A DNA stretch of 64,000 bases from contig JAMXBB010000001.1 of the NCBI GenBank assembly GCA_024138015.1, positions 90,275,936 to 90,339,935 on the forward strand. The letters are read 5' to 3'. The notes below the pieces were generated by a model. The model saw only the letters and a program-made list of their open reading frames with translations. It ran no database searches and was not told the DNA's origin. A program made the translations under genes and the position numbers. This DNA comes from Lumnitzera littorea (taxonomy: Eukaryota; Streptophyta; Magnoliopsida; Myrtales; Combretaceae). Numbering within the stretch: position 1 is the first letter of the stretch; each line of letters opens with the position of its first letter. This document shows positions 23,591-36,181 of this stretch, piece by piece.

Positions 23591-26500
23591 GGCAGACTCT
23601 TTTTCCTACACCAAGACTTCCCTCTTCTCATTAAACATTGGAGAGCCCAAGAATTCGAGGAAGCTGAGATCCAAGTTTAGATAATAGGAGAGAACCTCCC
23701 TCCGAGTGTAGTGAGTGGAGTCAGTAATCAGGTCTTCCAGCTCGTCTAACCACTCCTCGATCTTCCGGCAGTTAATTACCGCCTTCTTAGGGGCAACGTT
23801 GCTAAGGACCTCCCCACTCTCCATCTTGGAGATGATCTCTTCCATGTCTGAAACTCTATCTCGCAGCTCCTCGACCTGTTACTCCAAAGAGACCTTTAGA
23901 CTAGCCAGCTCCAGCGAAGTAGCCTTAATGCCCTCGTACTCAGATGCCTTCATCGCCATCTAGGTTTGCAACCTGGCCATCAACGCCTTTAACTTGGCAT
24001 TTTCTTTCTCAAGTCGGGCCTAAGCCTCGCCCTCCTCATCTAGCCTCCGAGAGAGACGAGCCTTCATCTTTTGCTCATTCTCCAACCGAGCCTTCAAGTC
24101 GTTGGCCTTCTTAGCCACCTTCTCAGCATTATCCCTCTCCTTCTTTGCATCCTTGAGCCTCGCCTTAAGCCCTATCACCTGCACAATAGAATGGCGTAAG
24201 CACCTATTAACCTTAGTGAATTTTCTCAAGTACCTCTTACCAAATGTCTCTGCCTCCAACAGGTACTCCTTGTGTCAACACAACACCTCCTAGAAGCCCT
24301 TTACCTCTTTCTAGGCAACATCGGACTTGTTCAGTTGAAGTAGCACCTGACCATAGCACTGCAAATTGAAAATGGAGCACACCATTAATACAATTAACAC
24401 ATAAAACCACAACAACACAGGAGCAACGAAAACTTACCTACCGCATTAGCATGTTTAAGTGGCCCACTATCTATATGGGATCATCCCCACCCTCTTAAGA
24501 GAGCCCTTCGAGGATAGCCTAGTTATTGGGGGTGTAAGACCCTATCAAAGCCCAGTAGCTGAGCGTCAGATCATTAGCATGGACCTCTCACTTTGGCTTG
24601 AGGAGCTTCCCCCGAACCCTCTTCATCTTTGACTCGAAGGCTCCCCTTAAAAGCTCCTCGTCCCAAGAAGTGTATGGCACCATCTGGAATGAGTCCAACC
24701 CCATCCCCATCAGTCTAAAATTGTTGAAGACTTCAAAAAATACATCCGCCATGTTGTCAATGCTTTGATAAGGATGAACCATGGGCTACTCATTCCACTT
24801 CCCCTTATTCAAAGGCACCTTCACTAGAGGCCTTTGCTTCTTCGCTCCAAGACTAAGCTCCCTAGCCGTCTTAGGAGCCTTGCATTTCTAACTAGCAGCT
24901 TAAAGAAGAGCAACCACTTGTTCAATCTCTTCCTCCCTCGCCTTCAGAGGGGAAAGCATCAGCACATCGAGCCCTTTTGCTTTAGCACCTTCATCACCTA
25001 AGACAATGGGCTCAATTGAGGGGACAAGGCTAGAATCGGGCAAAACCATACCCAAGAGCTCTACATCAGCAGGCTCGTCCTAGATGCTGAGGGGAATCCC
25101 CTAAGGAACAAACCTTAATTGTGCCTTGCTGGTCTCGCTAAGCTCCGGCTTCGCCCTTATTACCTTTGTCTTTGGCGAATCTACCTTGGTTCGTGCCTAA
25201 CACCTGCTCATCAAGTCATCCACAAATGGACTAGGCTTCTTCGATGATGGGAATCAGCTTTCGACTACGTCCAAGCTAAGGCTGACCTGTTCGAAGCCGA
25301 CGCTAACCTTCCAGAAGAAGATGCGAACCTGTTCTAACCTGAGGACGAACAGTTCAAGGCTAAGGTCGAACGACTTTCGCTAAGGCTAAGCAAATGATAG
25401 AAGGTCGAGGGGAAGAAAAGGAGCCACTCGGCCATAAGCCTATCATCTGCTGAGAAGATAAGAGATCATAGAGCCAAGGACTTGGGACCAAAGAACCACT
25501 TGGCACGATCTTGAGAAACTAGCGTTGACTAATTCTAGTACTCAGCAATTATAGGCCGACCTCTCTAGTGTCTCGACCAAGCGACGCAAGAAATCAGGGA
25601 CTCCTTCCCGAACCTATACATCCAACTGCCGACCTGGTCCGGTTCGGATATTACTCCTCCCAAGACATGTCAAGTTCTATAAAACACACAGTTTTGTATT
25701 CTTGTATATGTTTTCCTTTATTTTATTTATGGGTCCGATTATTTAGGGTTTAAGGCCTTATACATTATTTATAGTTGTATCACTAGAGCTTAAGATTTGC
25801 TATAAATAGCAACATTTGTACTAAAACATGGACGGAGGAACAGAGATATATACAGATAGAGAAGACATTCCCATACAAAGTGAATCTTCCCTCTTTCGAG
25901 CAAAGCTATACTTGAGTTAGTATTTGCCGGATCATCGAGTATTGATTACTCTCTTGAATCTCTCCCATGTTCTTATCATTCTTATTCTTAAGATTGTGGT
26001 GAACCCCTTTATTTAAACTGGTTAGTGAGTCATATCTAACCTTCATTTAAAACCCCCAAGCAACATTTAGTATTCATGAGTCGTATCAAACTCTATTTCA
26101 AGCTCAAACTCATAATTGTATTTGTGTCTTGGTGAGTTATATCTACTAACATTCACCATAAAAAACCTTCCTGTTCTTCATACCCATTCTGTTCATCTGA
26201 CCTACTGTACCTACCGTTTCTTTGATCCTTATCACTCGGGGCTAAATTTTTACTTATAAGAAACTCAATTGAAATTTAGCAACGAAAAATAAGAACCAAC
26301 CAAAAGAAACTAGAAATACTATTCACAAAACACCGCCATGACCAGCAAGGCTAAGGGAGTCCTTCCATCCTATAGGCGTCAAGGGAAGCACCTCAACACT
26401 AACACAACTTGATCAGGTACTAAAAGTACCTATACCTTTGGCCTATTCTCCATCATAGCTTTCTTCATGTTGGGGAAGAGCTTGGAGATCGAGTATTAGA

Positions 26501-27370
26501 AATACCTCTCCACGGTCTCCGCAATATTGATCCTTTGGCTGTATCCCAATGCCATAAAGGCCAGGATCTCTCGAGCGACCTCGGCATCGCTAAGACCAAG
26601 CCCCTTCTCACCTTCAGTACAGACCATCCCAATCTATCGAGTCCAGAAGTCCGCTTCTACAGGCGATTCAACCACCACATACTCATCCTACTAATCTTTG
26701 ACCAAATTTACGAAGCCGTAGAACAGCTTCTTCCCTAAGCACGACTAGAGGTAAGGTTACCCCTTAATGCTCTTCCACATGTAAAAGTAATAGAAGAGCT
26801 CAAGAGTAGTCCTTGCCACTAGATATTCGCAAAGCGCCTGAAAAGCCTTCAAAACCCTCCACCCGTCAAGAAGGACCTATGACGGACTACAGCGATAATA
26901 GTTGAAGTTCTCGAAGCAACTTAGAGGGAAGTCCTACCCAAACTCTAAGCACTTGTCGAATACTGCGAAACGCTTCCCTAACAACAAGGCTACCCGTTTG
27001 TCTCTAGTTGACAACCTAATCTGCCACCCAAGGATTGCCTCTACAAGAAAGTTGCTTATGATCCAACTGGGGGTAGATTGCTTGCTTCTACTCATACGAC
27101 CGCTAGACCCCTTACCCATCTCAAGAGCATCAAACAAATCCTTCAAGAGGGGTAAGACAACGTTCACATACGTATCCTTAGGGATGGCATTGATGATTCT
27201 AGCCCTGTCCAATACCTCCATAGCCATCTTCATAAGTTTGTCGAGCTGTACTAGTGACGAGACCTCATCTTCCTGTGCTTGAGGGGGATCACTCCTTATA
27301 AACTCTGAACTAGAGAGATTCGACGATGAAGAGGAACCAGTCTCACCTCTGTTAGTTGACGTAGCTGTAG
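23590..27370 (-). pseudogene. Antisense gene of the Tat element, Transposase_28-like protein with coiled coil
   Basis: Read on the minus strand, opposite to gag-pol. The N-terminal part (27370 down to about 26400) is Ser-rich (TGSSSSSNLSSSEF). It is followed by DRARIINAIPKDTYVNVVLP and a conserved block: DGWRVLKAFQALCEYL, TLELFYYFYMWKS, GKKLFYGFV, DEYVVVESPVEADFW. This resembles the plant family called putative gypsy-type transposon (Pfam Transposase_28). The solo LTR at 25245-26234 interrupts the gene. The C-terminal part (25240 down to 23590) has an acidic linker, VHPYQSIDNMADVFFEVFNNF, and a long Lys/Glu coiled coil (24259 down to 23860, LKARLKDAKKERDNAEKVAK). Numerous TAG/TAA stops interrupt it; a start codon is not evident. 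Opposite-strand ORFs are known from some Tat elements; the function is unknown. Confidence 0.7.
25245..26234 (+). repeat. Solo LTR, 990 bp, inserted in the Tat antisense gene
   Basis: Begins TGATGGGAATCA and ends CCTTATCA, matching the reverse complement of 54233-55158 along its whole length. Conserved landmarks are a GCCGACC motif near 25555, GTTTTCCTTTATTTTATTTAT and a TATA box in GCTATAAATAGCAAC near 25800. No internal retroelement sequence follows either end, so it is a solo LTR. The flanks TTCGA and CTCGG are compatible with a badly decayed target duplication. Confidence 0.8.
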
Positions 27371-28156
27371 TACTCGAAAAAGGTAGAAAAGCTTTGAGAA
27401 AGTTTGAATGGTTTCAAAGAAATTTTTTGAGTTTAATAATGGCAGAACAAAGAGATTACAGAAAAGTGGTCTCTCTTTGGGATCCTCCTATTTATAGAGA
27501 AACCGCCTGGGAAGTCGTATAAGTGGTTATAGGGATCCGTATAAGCACGAATCCCTTAGAATGCTGCGTTACAAACATGTTAAAAGCATTTTGATTGAAC
27601 AGTCACTTTAAAAAGCAAAAGGCAAGTAGCTACACTCTAATCTGCTATAGCACGACACCTGTCGTGTCGCATTTAATGTACATAATATAGGTAGGTAAAA
27701 AACATATTTTGAAAAAGTTCCTTTGATAAGAAGCTTCTTTAGAACCCATCCGACTTCTACTTGGTCGGCATGATAAAGACATGACGCAATTGCTTCTACT
27801 CAATCTTCGTCAAGCACTATTAGGACAAACCAATCCATAGCCTTAAAGCGCCTGCCTAGTGGGTTATATGGCTGTCTTGCTCTGATACCCCAACCTAAGC
27901 TTCGCTTAGGGCTCCAGCACTCCGCTTCGGAACTCCTAACCACTCCTGTTCATCTCACCTCGGATATTTTCGGCTTAGGTATCCATTGCCTCGGACATCT
28001 TCACTTAGGCCGCCTTCTAGTCTAGACCTATGCGCCCACCACATTGGCCCCATAGTGCTAAGATGGATTCCTTTGAGTCAGATCATTCACGCTTAAGCAA
28101 CCCATATATCCCTTCTCCTTACTTTCACCTCGGCAATAAGACTACGAAGGAGCAAG

Positions 28157-28646
28157 TGTTAACAAGGTACTTCGGACATGGGTCTCTCAAGTCCAACTAA
28201 ATCCAACACGTCTCGTGGCCTAAGGCTCACCCTTGTGGGCCTAAGCCCTAGGCTTAAATGGACCAAGCCTAATAAGCCCTACAACAGCTATAATGCGCAA
28301 GATAAGGATGAAACAACTACATCCTGAATAAGTAGGATACGTCAGGTATAACGACTCCACTCTCCTATACTTGCAGAAGAAAATCTCTTCCGCCAACTGA
28401 CCTCTAACTACCGACTCCACTCCACTATAAATACTATATCACTATCCAATGGTAAAGCTCTCTACACTCCACATACTAAACCTGCATATTATCCTTAAGT
28501 ATTTCATACTTTCAAGAATCTACTACTAATTTAAGCATTAAAGTGGCTACGTCAGACAACCCCTAACATCCCCTCATTGTGAGTTGTTTCGTAAGCCCTA
28601 TATATGCAAAGTCCGAATGACTACTAACAAGAACTTTGGGACGACA
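28157..28646 (+). repeat. 3' LTR of the Tat element
   Basis: 490 bp, equal in length to the 5' LTR. It is preceded by a purine-rich stretch (GAAGGAGCAAG) suited to be the polypurine tract. A TATA box (CACTATAAATACTA) lies near 28431. It ends GGGACGACA, followed by ATCTC. Confidence 0.9.
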
Positions 28647-28651
28647 ATCTC

Positions 28652-31100
28652 AATTGATGTATTTTACCATAATAAAGATTAAATTTACAACCAGTAATTA
28701 TTAACACAACATAATTACATGAACATGAATACAACATAATTATAAATAAAATTATAAAAAGAAACATGGCACACAACATAAAGATACAATTATGACACAA
28801 ATAGATATGATTAGAAAATAATTTAGTTATTGATTATTTTTATTCAATTTTATATATTTTTTGCATTAATAGATATTTGATACGAAATAAAAATATGAAC
28901 ACGATTCATTAATACAAATTGTCAACTTAGATCCATATTACCACATACTAGATGTAAATTAAGATATTCATGACCCAAATTATGATTAATTCAGAATGAA
29001 TTACCTAAAAGTTTTATATGTTGGATATAGATTACACTATATAAGATCATATATCCTAGGCCATAAAAATTTTCATTTGATTTGTTTGTGTCGCTTTATT
29101 TTCTCTCTCTTCGTTTGAAAGGACGGAAAAGAAAATTGCAACTAGAAAAGTGATTGATTGGAACGTTGGGGAGGGAAATTGTGTTATTTGTTTTACTTTA
29201 AGCTTATAAATGAAAAGAAAAAGAGAAAAAGAGAAAAAAAAAAAAAGGCCAAAAAAGGAAAATATAGGAAATTGTTCTTTTTTACGGAATGACCAAAATG
29301 GCCCTGGATACTTTGTCACTTATGCTGTGGATATTCCTTTGATTTTTTTTTTTAATTTGAAATATAAATTTTGCATGCAAATTGAAGGTATTTAAACACA
29401 CAAAAAAAAAAAAAAGCTGTTATCTTTGATATTATATTTTTGCAACATGTTGTCTTGTTATTTTGAGCCACAGCAACTGTTGTTCTCTAAAATATTGCAC
29501 AATCCAATGTAATAACTTCAACTTGTGCTCTCTTATAAGGATGGGTTAGTCTGATAAATTCATATATCATACCAAAACTCCTTTACTTTTATATAATATT
29601 TACCGATAATGTAGCCGCAATAGGGATATCTAAAATAGGGCTTCCATTTTTATATTACAGCTCATGAAACTGGAAAAATATCTAATATTTGACGAAGGTG
29701 ATGGTTTTCTTTTTTTTAAAAAAAAATATTTTTTCACTATTTAGAACATCAGAAATTATATAGTCAATGGTAGTCGTTTGTCCAATTATGTATATTCTAA
29801 AATCTAAAAATATTCATTTATAATTTTTTTTTCTCCTATTTAGGCTTTAAATTCATATTCAGGTTCTTTTTTTCCTAGAAAATTTTTCAAACTTTTCTTT
29901 GGATATTTTTATCTTTTCCCAATTTTAGAAATAAATTAATTTTCTTCTTTTTCATAATAACCACAAAAAATCGGTTATTCATTGTCACATTTAATTCTTG
30001 CCATCATTTACTACTAAAATTACTGATAATAGTAGTCTTTTGAAATTCCTACGATAATATCAACAATTCTAAAATTATTTATCATAATAAATATTCAAAA
30101 ATTGAAAAAAAAAATGATTTTCCACCCTTATGACTCTCATAACCTTTATGCAGTTTCTATAAGTAGGCCTCTTCACATCATTATGAAAGACGCTAATTTT
30201 ATCTTTGCTTGTCAAGAGTTATAATATTAGCATATCCGATATCGTTACTTATTTGTTCAATAATAAAATAAAATTATCAACTATTCATTAAATTTATCAT
30301 CTAATATTTAAAATTATTCTAAAAAATAATACCAAAAAAAAAAAATTTACAGTCAAATAATGAATTAGATGATCTGTCAAATAACGTAAAATATATTTAC
30401 ATTTTGCATAGCGTAAAATTGCATACACGAGTACACGTCGGTTTTGGATATCGTTTAACTTCCGGAAGAGCTAGTTAATCGAGGACAGGAGTACATAAAA
30501 CGACTTCAAAAGGCTTGTAATACTAATATAATATGTTTCTTTTTGAGGAATTGAGGAGGCAGCTCCGTTTGAAACAAAGCATATTGCGTTTCTTTTTGGG
30601 TGTTTTTTGGTGAGAGCGACGAGGCATTTATCATTTTTAAAATAGCTTTTTACCTGGTGGTGACAGTTGGTCAGGCGAGGTCCATGTACATTGACTATAT
30701 ATTTTTTTAATTAAACGGGGTTATCTTTCTGAAAAACCCTTATTCACATTGTTGTCCAAAATTAGATGTAAACGAAACCCATGGGCAGCATGAGTTGAAA
30801 CTCATTAAATTAAAGTATTTCCTTCGTGTCTGTTTTGCTTCTTATATTGATCATTCAGAGGTTGAGAGCAGGACTGTAAATAAAATAAATTGGCTTTTTA
30901 GGCTGACGTAAACTCAATTCAATTATGATAGAGTAGGAAAACTATACCTATCTATAAACTAGAGTCATCTATAATACTAACTTTACTTAAGTAATAAATC
31001 CTTATATAATAGCCATTGAAAACTCTGCACATGTCACAAACCAATTTTTCAAAGCCTCAAACATGGCCCAACTAAAAAAGCTTATTCGATTTAAGCTTAA
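28652..31100. other. Intergenic AT-rich DNA
   Basis: No coding region was recognised. It includes a poly-purine run (about 29215-29250) and several homopolymer A/T runs. 30420-30860 is slightly GC-richer but yields no protein similarity in six frames by eye. Confidence 0.5.
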
Positions 31101-32140
31101 AATAAAGGTCCATTAGAATGTCTTACATTTAATATTTATAAGTATTTAGATTTGATGTATAGGAGTAAATAAAGTAATCTAGAGTAGATCGGTCAAAGTA
31201 GGTACAAATAATTTATAAACATTAGATTGAATTGATATTGGTTATTAATGAAAGTAAGTCTTTTATAAATGAAGAGAGTTTCTCTTTATTTGTAAATTAT
31301 CCATTGTATAGTAAAAAAACTTAAAAAAAAAAAAAACTGCTCTCTCTCCTCTTCCTCTTTAAAGTCTCTTATGTGTTTGTGAATTAAGCTGACTTAGCAC
31401 TTTTGGTTAGGGTTTAGAGTGCTTAAATGCCATGAGGGCGCATCCTTGAGCAAACTTTCATGATAAGTGGTAGAGTTTATAGAGTGAAAGTAATACTCTC
31501 TTCTTAGAGTAGAAAATGATGTCCAAGCTGTTGGTGAGGAGACTCATGAGGAGCGCTCCAATACTAGGCAAAAGTCTAAGTCAAGGGACATTATGTCACC
31601 TGGTGCTAGGCCAGACGAGGTGGGGATGTGTATCCCCAAGATAAGGGAATTTAAGAGTCTTAGACCCACACTAGAGAGTTAGAGGAAAACCAATGTTGGG
31701 AGTTATGACAGACTTTGAATCGTTCCATGATTGTCCTGGAGGCCCAAGATAATGCCCTCAAAGCCAAGATAGAAGACCTAAGGGCTAGAATTGGTAACTT
31801 AGAAGCCAAAAAAGAAGGGGTTCAGGAAAAAAAAAAAAAATGGATGCAACCGTTGCAACCCTAAGGAAAGAGATAAGGAACCTCGAGAATTAGTTGGCAA
31901 CTTTTAGGGCATTGTTAGCTAATGAATTAACAATTCAACCAAGATTCTGGATATGTAAAAGTCATAGTAGTTTAAGAGAACACGATATATAGAGGAAGTA
32001 AACGATTTTTTATGAGGGGTAGACCAGTACTTTGGTGTCGTTAAATTTGTCGATGATTGAAGTAAAGTACGGATGCTAACTTATGGTTTGGTGGAGAAGA
32101 TGGGAAAGTCAAGATCGAACATCAACGTCTTATTTAGAGT
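31100..32140 (+). mobile_element. Chromovirus relic: LTR end, primer-site remnant and gag fragment
   Basis: Near 31460-31475 the sequence AAGTGGTAGAGTTTA resembles a decayed initiator-Met primer-binding site after an LTR. The gag-like coding follows: a coiled coil at 31732-31820 (VLEAQDNALKAKIEDLRARI), then EVNDFL-stop-GVDQYFGVVKFVDD near 31995-32060. That is the NFLWxxEQYF block of chromovirus gag with its Trp codon turned to TGA. The frame shifts at least once and nothing downstream of gag is left. The left edge is uncertain. Confidence 0.6.
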
Positions 32141-32149
32141 AGTAGTATG

Positions 32150-34020
32150 AAGCAGTATGTCCAAAAGTTCATATTTTCTTTTCTTAGGAAACATGGAGGC
32201 GCTTTCGTAGAACAGATATGGAAAGGACGTGTTCAAGCAGGTTTTCTCATTACACGGAAAAATGGTGAAAAAAAAAAAAAAAAAAGGAGACAGGTTTTGG
32301 ATTTATCTAAATTAACGGTAGAGAATGTTAACACGTGTTAATTTATGTATTTCCCATTTTCTCTAAATATCATATACTAAATTTTATCAAATACGTTTGC
32401 TATAGGTTTAATGAAAACAACGAAACTTGAATATGTACATATTGGATCACGACACCATCGTCTGGAAATATGAGGATAAGATTTGAGGGTAGAAATAGGT
32501 TTAAACATAAAGCTAGACCAAGGGTGGTTTAATTTAATCGGAGCTTCGTGTCTAATACTTTTGAGTATTACATATAATCTATGTTTTTAATTTTCCATTA
32601 CACATAAGTACAGAGATACATATATATAATTTTGGAAACGTTTACTTTTTCATTTATTATATTTATTGTGTCACATCAACATCTTTCATTAGTTCTTATC
32701 TAAAAAGACATCTTTTATTAATTCTAATTGAATATCATCAATATCAACATAATATTTGACCATCCATCAAGTGATTATTGAGCAATTCATTGTAAGATTA
32801 TCTTATTTCTTAATTAATATTGTCAAATATTTGATTGTTCCATATTCTAAATTTTGTCATAGTATATGCAAACAAACCTTATCTTTGAAATAAAATTTAC
32901 ATATTTTATTTTAAGGATACAATTAATCATGTAGTACACGTATTATTGACACATTCACTGTTGGTCATAAAGCTTAGCAAGACCAAGTGTTTTTTTTTTT
33001 TTTCTTTTGTTTCTTTGTTAATGGTGGATGTAAAGATACCATGATAAAAGGCATATCCTTTTCCGGTTTCAATTATTGATCATTGAGAGGTCTAATATAC
33101 TCTTTTGATATTTACTTATGCCATTAATATAACTACAAATACACATTCTCGTAAATTACATCTTTTTATATTAATCTATATTTTATTAGAAGATTTTTTT
33201 GTTATTCATGTATTGTGCGGACTCTCGACTAGTTTATTTTTTTTTCTTATTTTAGTAGATATTGTACTTTTTAATAAGCAAACTCCTACTATAGAGAACT
33301 CTCAAATTTATTATGAGAAATACAAATAATGAGTCCTAATGTATTTTGTTTGTCGAAGTAAAAAGGCCGAGAAAAGTAAAAGGATCGATCCACCTACAAG
33401 GACAACGGTATTTATTAAAGAATCCCTTTATTCCATGAAGTTTCTTCATCTTTACTTAAAGGCCCGTGTGAAGAACTTTCATTAAAAATGATCTTAAGAT
33501 GGTGTAGAGTTTCTTAACATGTGATATCAATATTTTAAAAAACTTCTTGTCACATTTACTTTACTTTGAGAACATCATATTATGACTTTAATTTATTTTT
33601 CTTTTTCCATAAAAGATCACTCCTTAAGTTATAAAGCTAAAGAAAAATTCATAAGAAGGTTAATCCTTCAGCAAATACCATGCTTGTTAAAGGCTGTGTA
33701 TTCTACCAGGGTCCTTTGAGCTTCTCTTTCTGCAAGAGCTGTAGTCTGTATCAAGATTCATGCATGTTGATTGTTGAATATCCTTTTTATTCTGTGATGC
33801 AATATTTTGCAGCATCTACCAATAAGGTGTTGAATTCATGGACGAGGAAAGTTTTTTAGATAAATATAACTAGGAAATTTCTTAAAATATAATACAGGAA
33901 AACAATTACATAAACAAATTCAAGAAGCAAAGCTAATACATGAAATTAAAACTTTGAATAAAATTATCTGACAATACAAATTAAATTAATACTAGGGGAT
34001 GAGCGCTTGCGTAAGTGAAG
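32150..34020. other. Intergenic, probable 3' flank of PLIM2
   Basis: AT-rich with long A and T homopolymers (32270-32285, 32990-33003). No genes were recognised. The end nearest 34020 probably includes the PLIM2 3' UTR, as it follows the stop codon on the minus strand. Confidence 0.5.
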
Positions 34021-34021
34021 A

Positions 34022-36109
34022 TCATTCTGCTTCTGCCACCGTTTCAGTTTCTGTTTCCGGAATCAGTTCGGCTGTTTCGGGTGGTAGCGATGAGCCAGAG
34101 GAGTTTCTTCGGTGCGTAGCCGACTCGAGAACATGCTTGTAGTCCCCTTTCTCCATAAACAAGCGAGCAAAATGGTGTCTGCAGTAGAGAACTCCATCGT
34201 GTGCGGCATATGAAGCATGTGTTAGGAGGCATCCTCCATGAGCACACCTGAAGCATGTCTTGTGGTAGCACTCCCCTTCCATAGTCACCTACACACACGT
34301 TACTTCAATAAATAGCTAGACAAGGACGTACACAAAACCTTGAGACCAGAGACACCGAAAGCTTGGCCATTGGCATCCTCTAGACCTGTCCTGATGCTAG
34401 AGATATTTAACGCTTAAATATTCCATGTCATGCTCGAAATGTTAAAACCATAAATGTATACATTAAAAGATTTAACCTTTTTTTTTGTTTTCAAACCTGT
34501 TAGGTCTGGTGTGATATTATGTTTTATGGATGAATACGCGAACAGTGGTATTAATGACATGTAGAATTACAAACCTTCTCTAAGGGGTACACCGTCTTAT
34601 GGCAAGCAGCACATTTGTCTTGGGTTCCACTGAACAAGGAAGAGAGTTTACTTGGAGTCCTCGTCTGTAAGAAATAGTGACAAGAATCAAAAGCAAAAAT
34701 GTAAACAAAGAAAACTGTGAGTCCACCGCAATGTAAAGGCAATATTGGAGTGTTTGGATGCTAGGAAAATTGGAATTTTCCTAGAGACTATAGTTAAAGC
34801 CATTATTGACATACTGTCAATTGGTGGTTTAAATTGAGGAAAATGTGTTAATGTACACCCCATTTAAAACACTAGTATTTCATTTTTTTTTTTTTTAGAT
34901 ATTTTAAAGGACATCCAAACACGTCCCACATATGGCTAGAAACTATTGAGGAGGTTATGAAGGTACCAGCTCGCCATGCCTCTCAGAAGACTTGGCTGAT
35001 AATCCATCATTCACCGAAGAGAAAGAATGTATTAGCAATCACGGAAAATACTTCGTTGAAAATCAAAAACTAAGGCAATAGAAAAGTGCTAACCTGTGTG
35101 GAAATTCTTGCTGAAATTTCCAGATTCCTTGAAAAGTTGCTCAAAATGAGGCTTGCAATAGAGCACACCATCCATTGACGAGTATGTGCTCATCTGATTA
35201 ACATTATTGTAAATTATAATTATTACCATCTCGAATTTCAAGCACCATTATATATAGTTATGTATCAAAAGAACAAAAGTATTTTAACCTTTGATTTATA
35301 CTACCTACAACCATTTGAATAACAGTATTGAGTAAAGTTATAATCAAAACAAACCCCATATCCGCTGAGTCTCATTTCACAAAGCAATCAAAAAGGCTAT
35401 TGGATAACCAAATAGGCGGATATGAACGGAACTCGAAGTACAAATAAATCGAAAAGCATAATGACGGAAAAGAAATCACAAGTTTTGAATAGGCTAGAGA
35501 TGTATAAGGGTTTCTCTACAAACCATTCAAGCTAAAATTGATTATTGTTTCTATCCAATCCAAATTATTTATGGGGTATTAGGCATCAAAACTTAGATAT
35601 TTAGAAAAGAAGAATAAGAAAATTTAACGTTCTATCCATTTAGAAAATAAAATAAAAAATAATAAACCCTTTTCTTTCATTCTTTGAATTTCACGCATCA
35701 TTATATGCAATTATGTATCAAAAGAATAAAGTATTTAACTTCCAATCTATGTTATATATGACATCATTGCATAAAATACAATTCTAAGTTGTTGCCCACC
35801 CCCTCATACTCGATTCATGAGGGCTGGGGATTGGATACAAGAAATCATAACATATATGCAATTACGAATCACAAGAACAACATATTTAACCTTCCAACTA
35901 TACTAGAATACAAGCACGGGATCAAATCTGAAAAACGGATTTGAATTTATTGAGAATTAAAGGGAAAATGTTACCACAAGAGTTCCATTGCAATGGCTGC
36001 ATCTAAAGCATGATTTGTGATAAGGTATACCCTCAAGGGTCATCATATCAACCGCATGGACAGTCTTATCACAAGCCTTACATTTATCCAAAGTCCCAGT
36101 GAAAGCCAT
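34022..36109 (-). CDS. PLIM2: PLIM2-like two-LIM-domain actin-binding protein (5 exons)
   Basis: Coding exons in gene order: 35975-36109, 35094-35193, 34967-34995, 34575-34664, 34022-34288. They total 206 codons plus stop; plant LIM proteins are about 190-225 residues. LIM1 spans about residues 10-61 (CKACDKTVHAVDMM, CFRCSHC, MDGVLYCKPHFEQLF). A linker with TRTPSKLSSLFSGTQ follows, then LIM2 at about 108-160 (CAACHKTVYPLEKV, CFRCAHGGCLLTH, VLYCRHHFARLFMEKG). All Cys/His zinc ligands are visible. The acidic Glu/Thr tail and LIM2 wording match PLIM2 proteins, which bind and bundle F-actin and are mostly pollen-expressed; pollen expression here is inference from family. A 29-bp exon 3 is required to keep frame (cut by CAG before 34995 and GTACC after 34967). 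An in-frame upstream ATG at 36181 is less likely than ATG 36109 (MAFTGTLDKC). Confidence 0.93.
34747..34927. mobile_element. Small MITE inside PLIM2 intron 3
   Basis: Ends carry inverted GGAGTGTTTGGATG (left) and CATCCAAACACGTCCC (right), a common terminal sequence of plant hAT-like or Harbinger-like MITEs. The element makes up about 60% of a 302-bp intron (34665-34966). Just inside the left end is a near-perfect palindrome, CTAGGAAAATT-GG-AATTTTCCTAG (about 34760-34783). No target duplication was confirmed. Confidence 0.55.
35194..35974 (-). repeat. PLIM2 intron 1 with three diverged repeats
   Basis: A motif of about 70 bp (TATGTATCAAAAGAA followed by a GTATTTAA-type stretch) occurs at about 35231-35300, 35686-35755 and, more diverged, 35846-35915. 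The intron is the longest of the gene (781 bp). Confidence 0.5.
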
Positions 36110-36181
36110 TATCCTTAGGACCTTTGTGTTTCGCTTGTACGAGGAAAGAAAGAGCTCAAGTTTCTTTTTCTTCTTCCTCAA

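Larger units (their letters stand above)
13819..28646 (+). mobile_element. Decayed Tat-lineage Ty3/gypsy retrotransposon with nested insertions
   Basis: A complete element frame of 14.8 kb with two 490-bp LTRs (13819-14308 and 28157-28646). Each LTR starts TGTTRAC and ends RACA, flanked by ATCTT (13814-13818) and ATCTC (28647-28651), a 5-bp target duplication with one change. Without the nested Reina-like element (about 2.9 kb) and the solo LTR (990 bp) it would be about 11 kb, a usual Tat size. The order is gag, protease, reverse transcriptase, RNase H, archaeal-type RNase H, integrase, a 3' tandem repeat, then a gene on the opposite strand. That order, with a second RNase H, identifies the Tat lineage. 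Every ORF carries stops, so the element cannot be autonomous. Confidence 0.9.

Noticed and set aside
29056..29395. ORFs on both strands around a poly-purine run
   Set aside because: Low-complexity Lys/Phe-rich translation, no domain.
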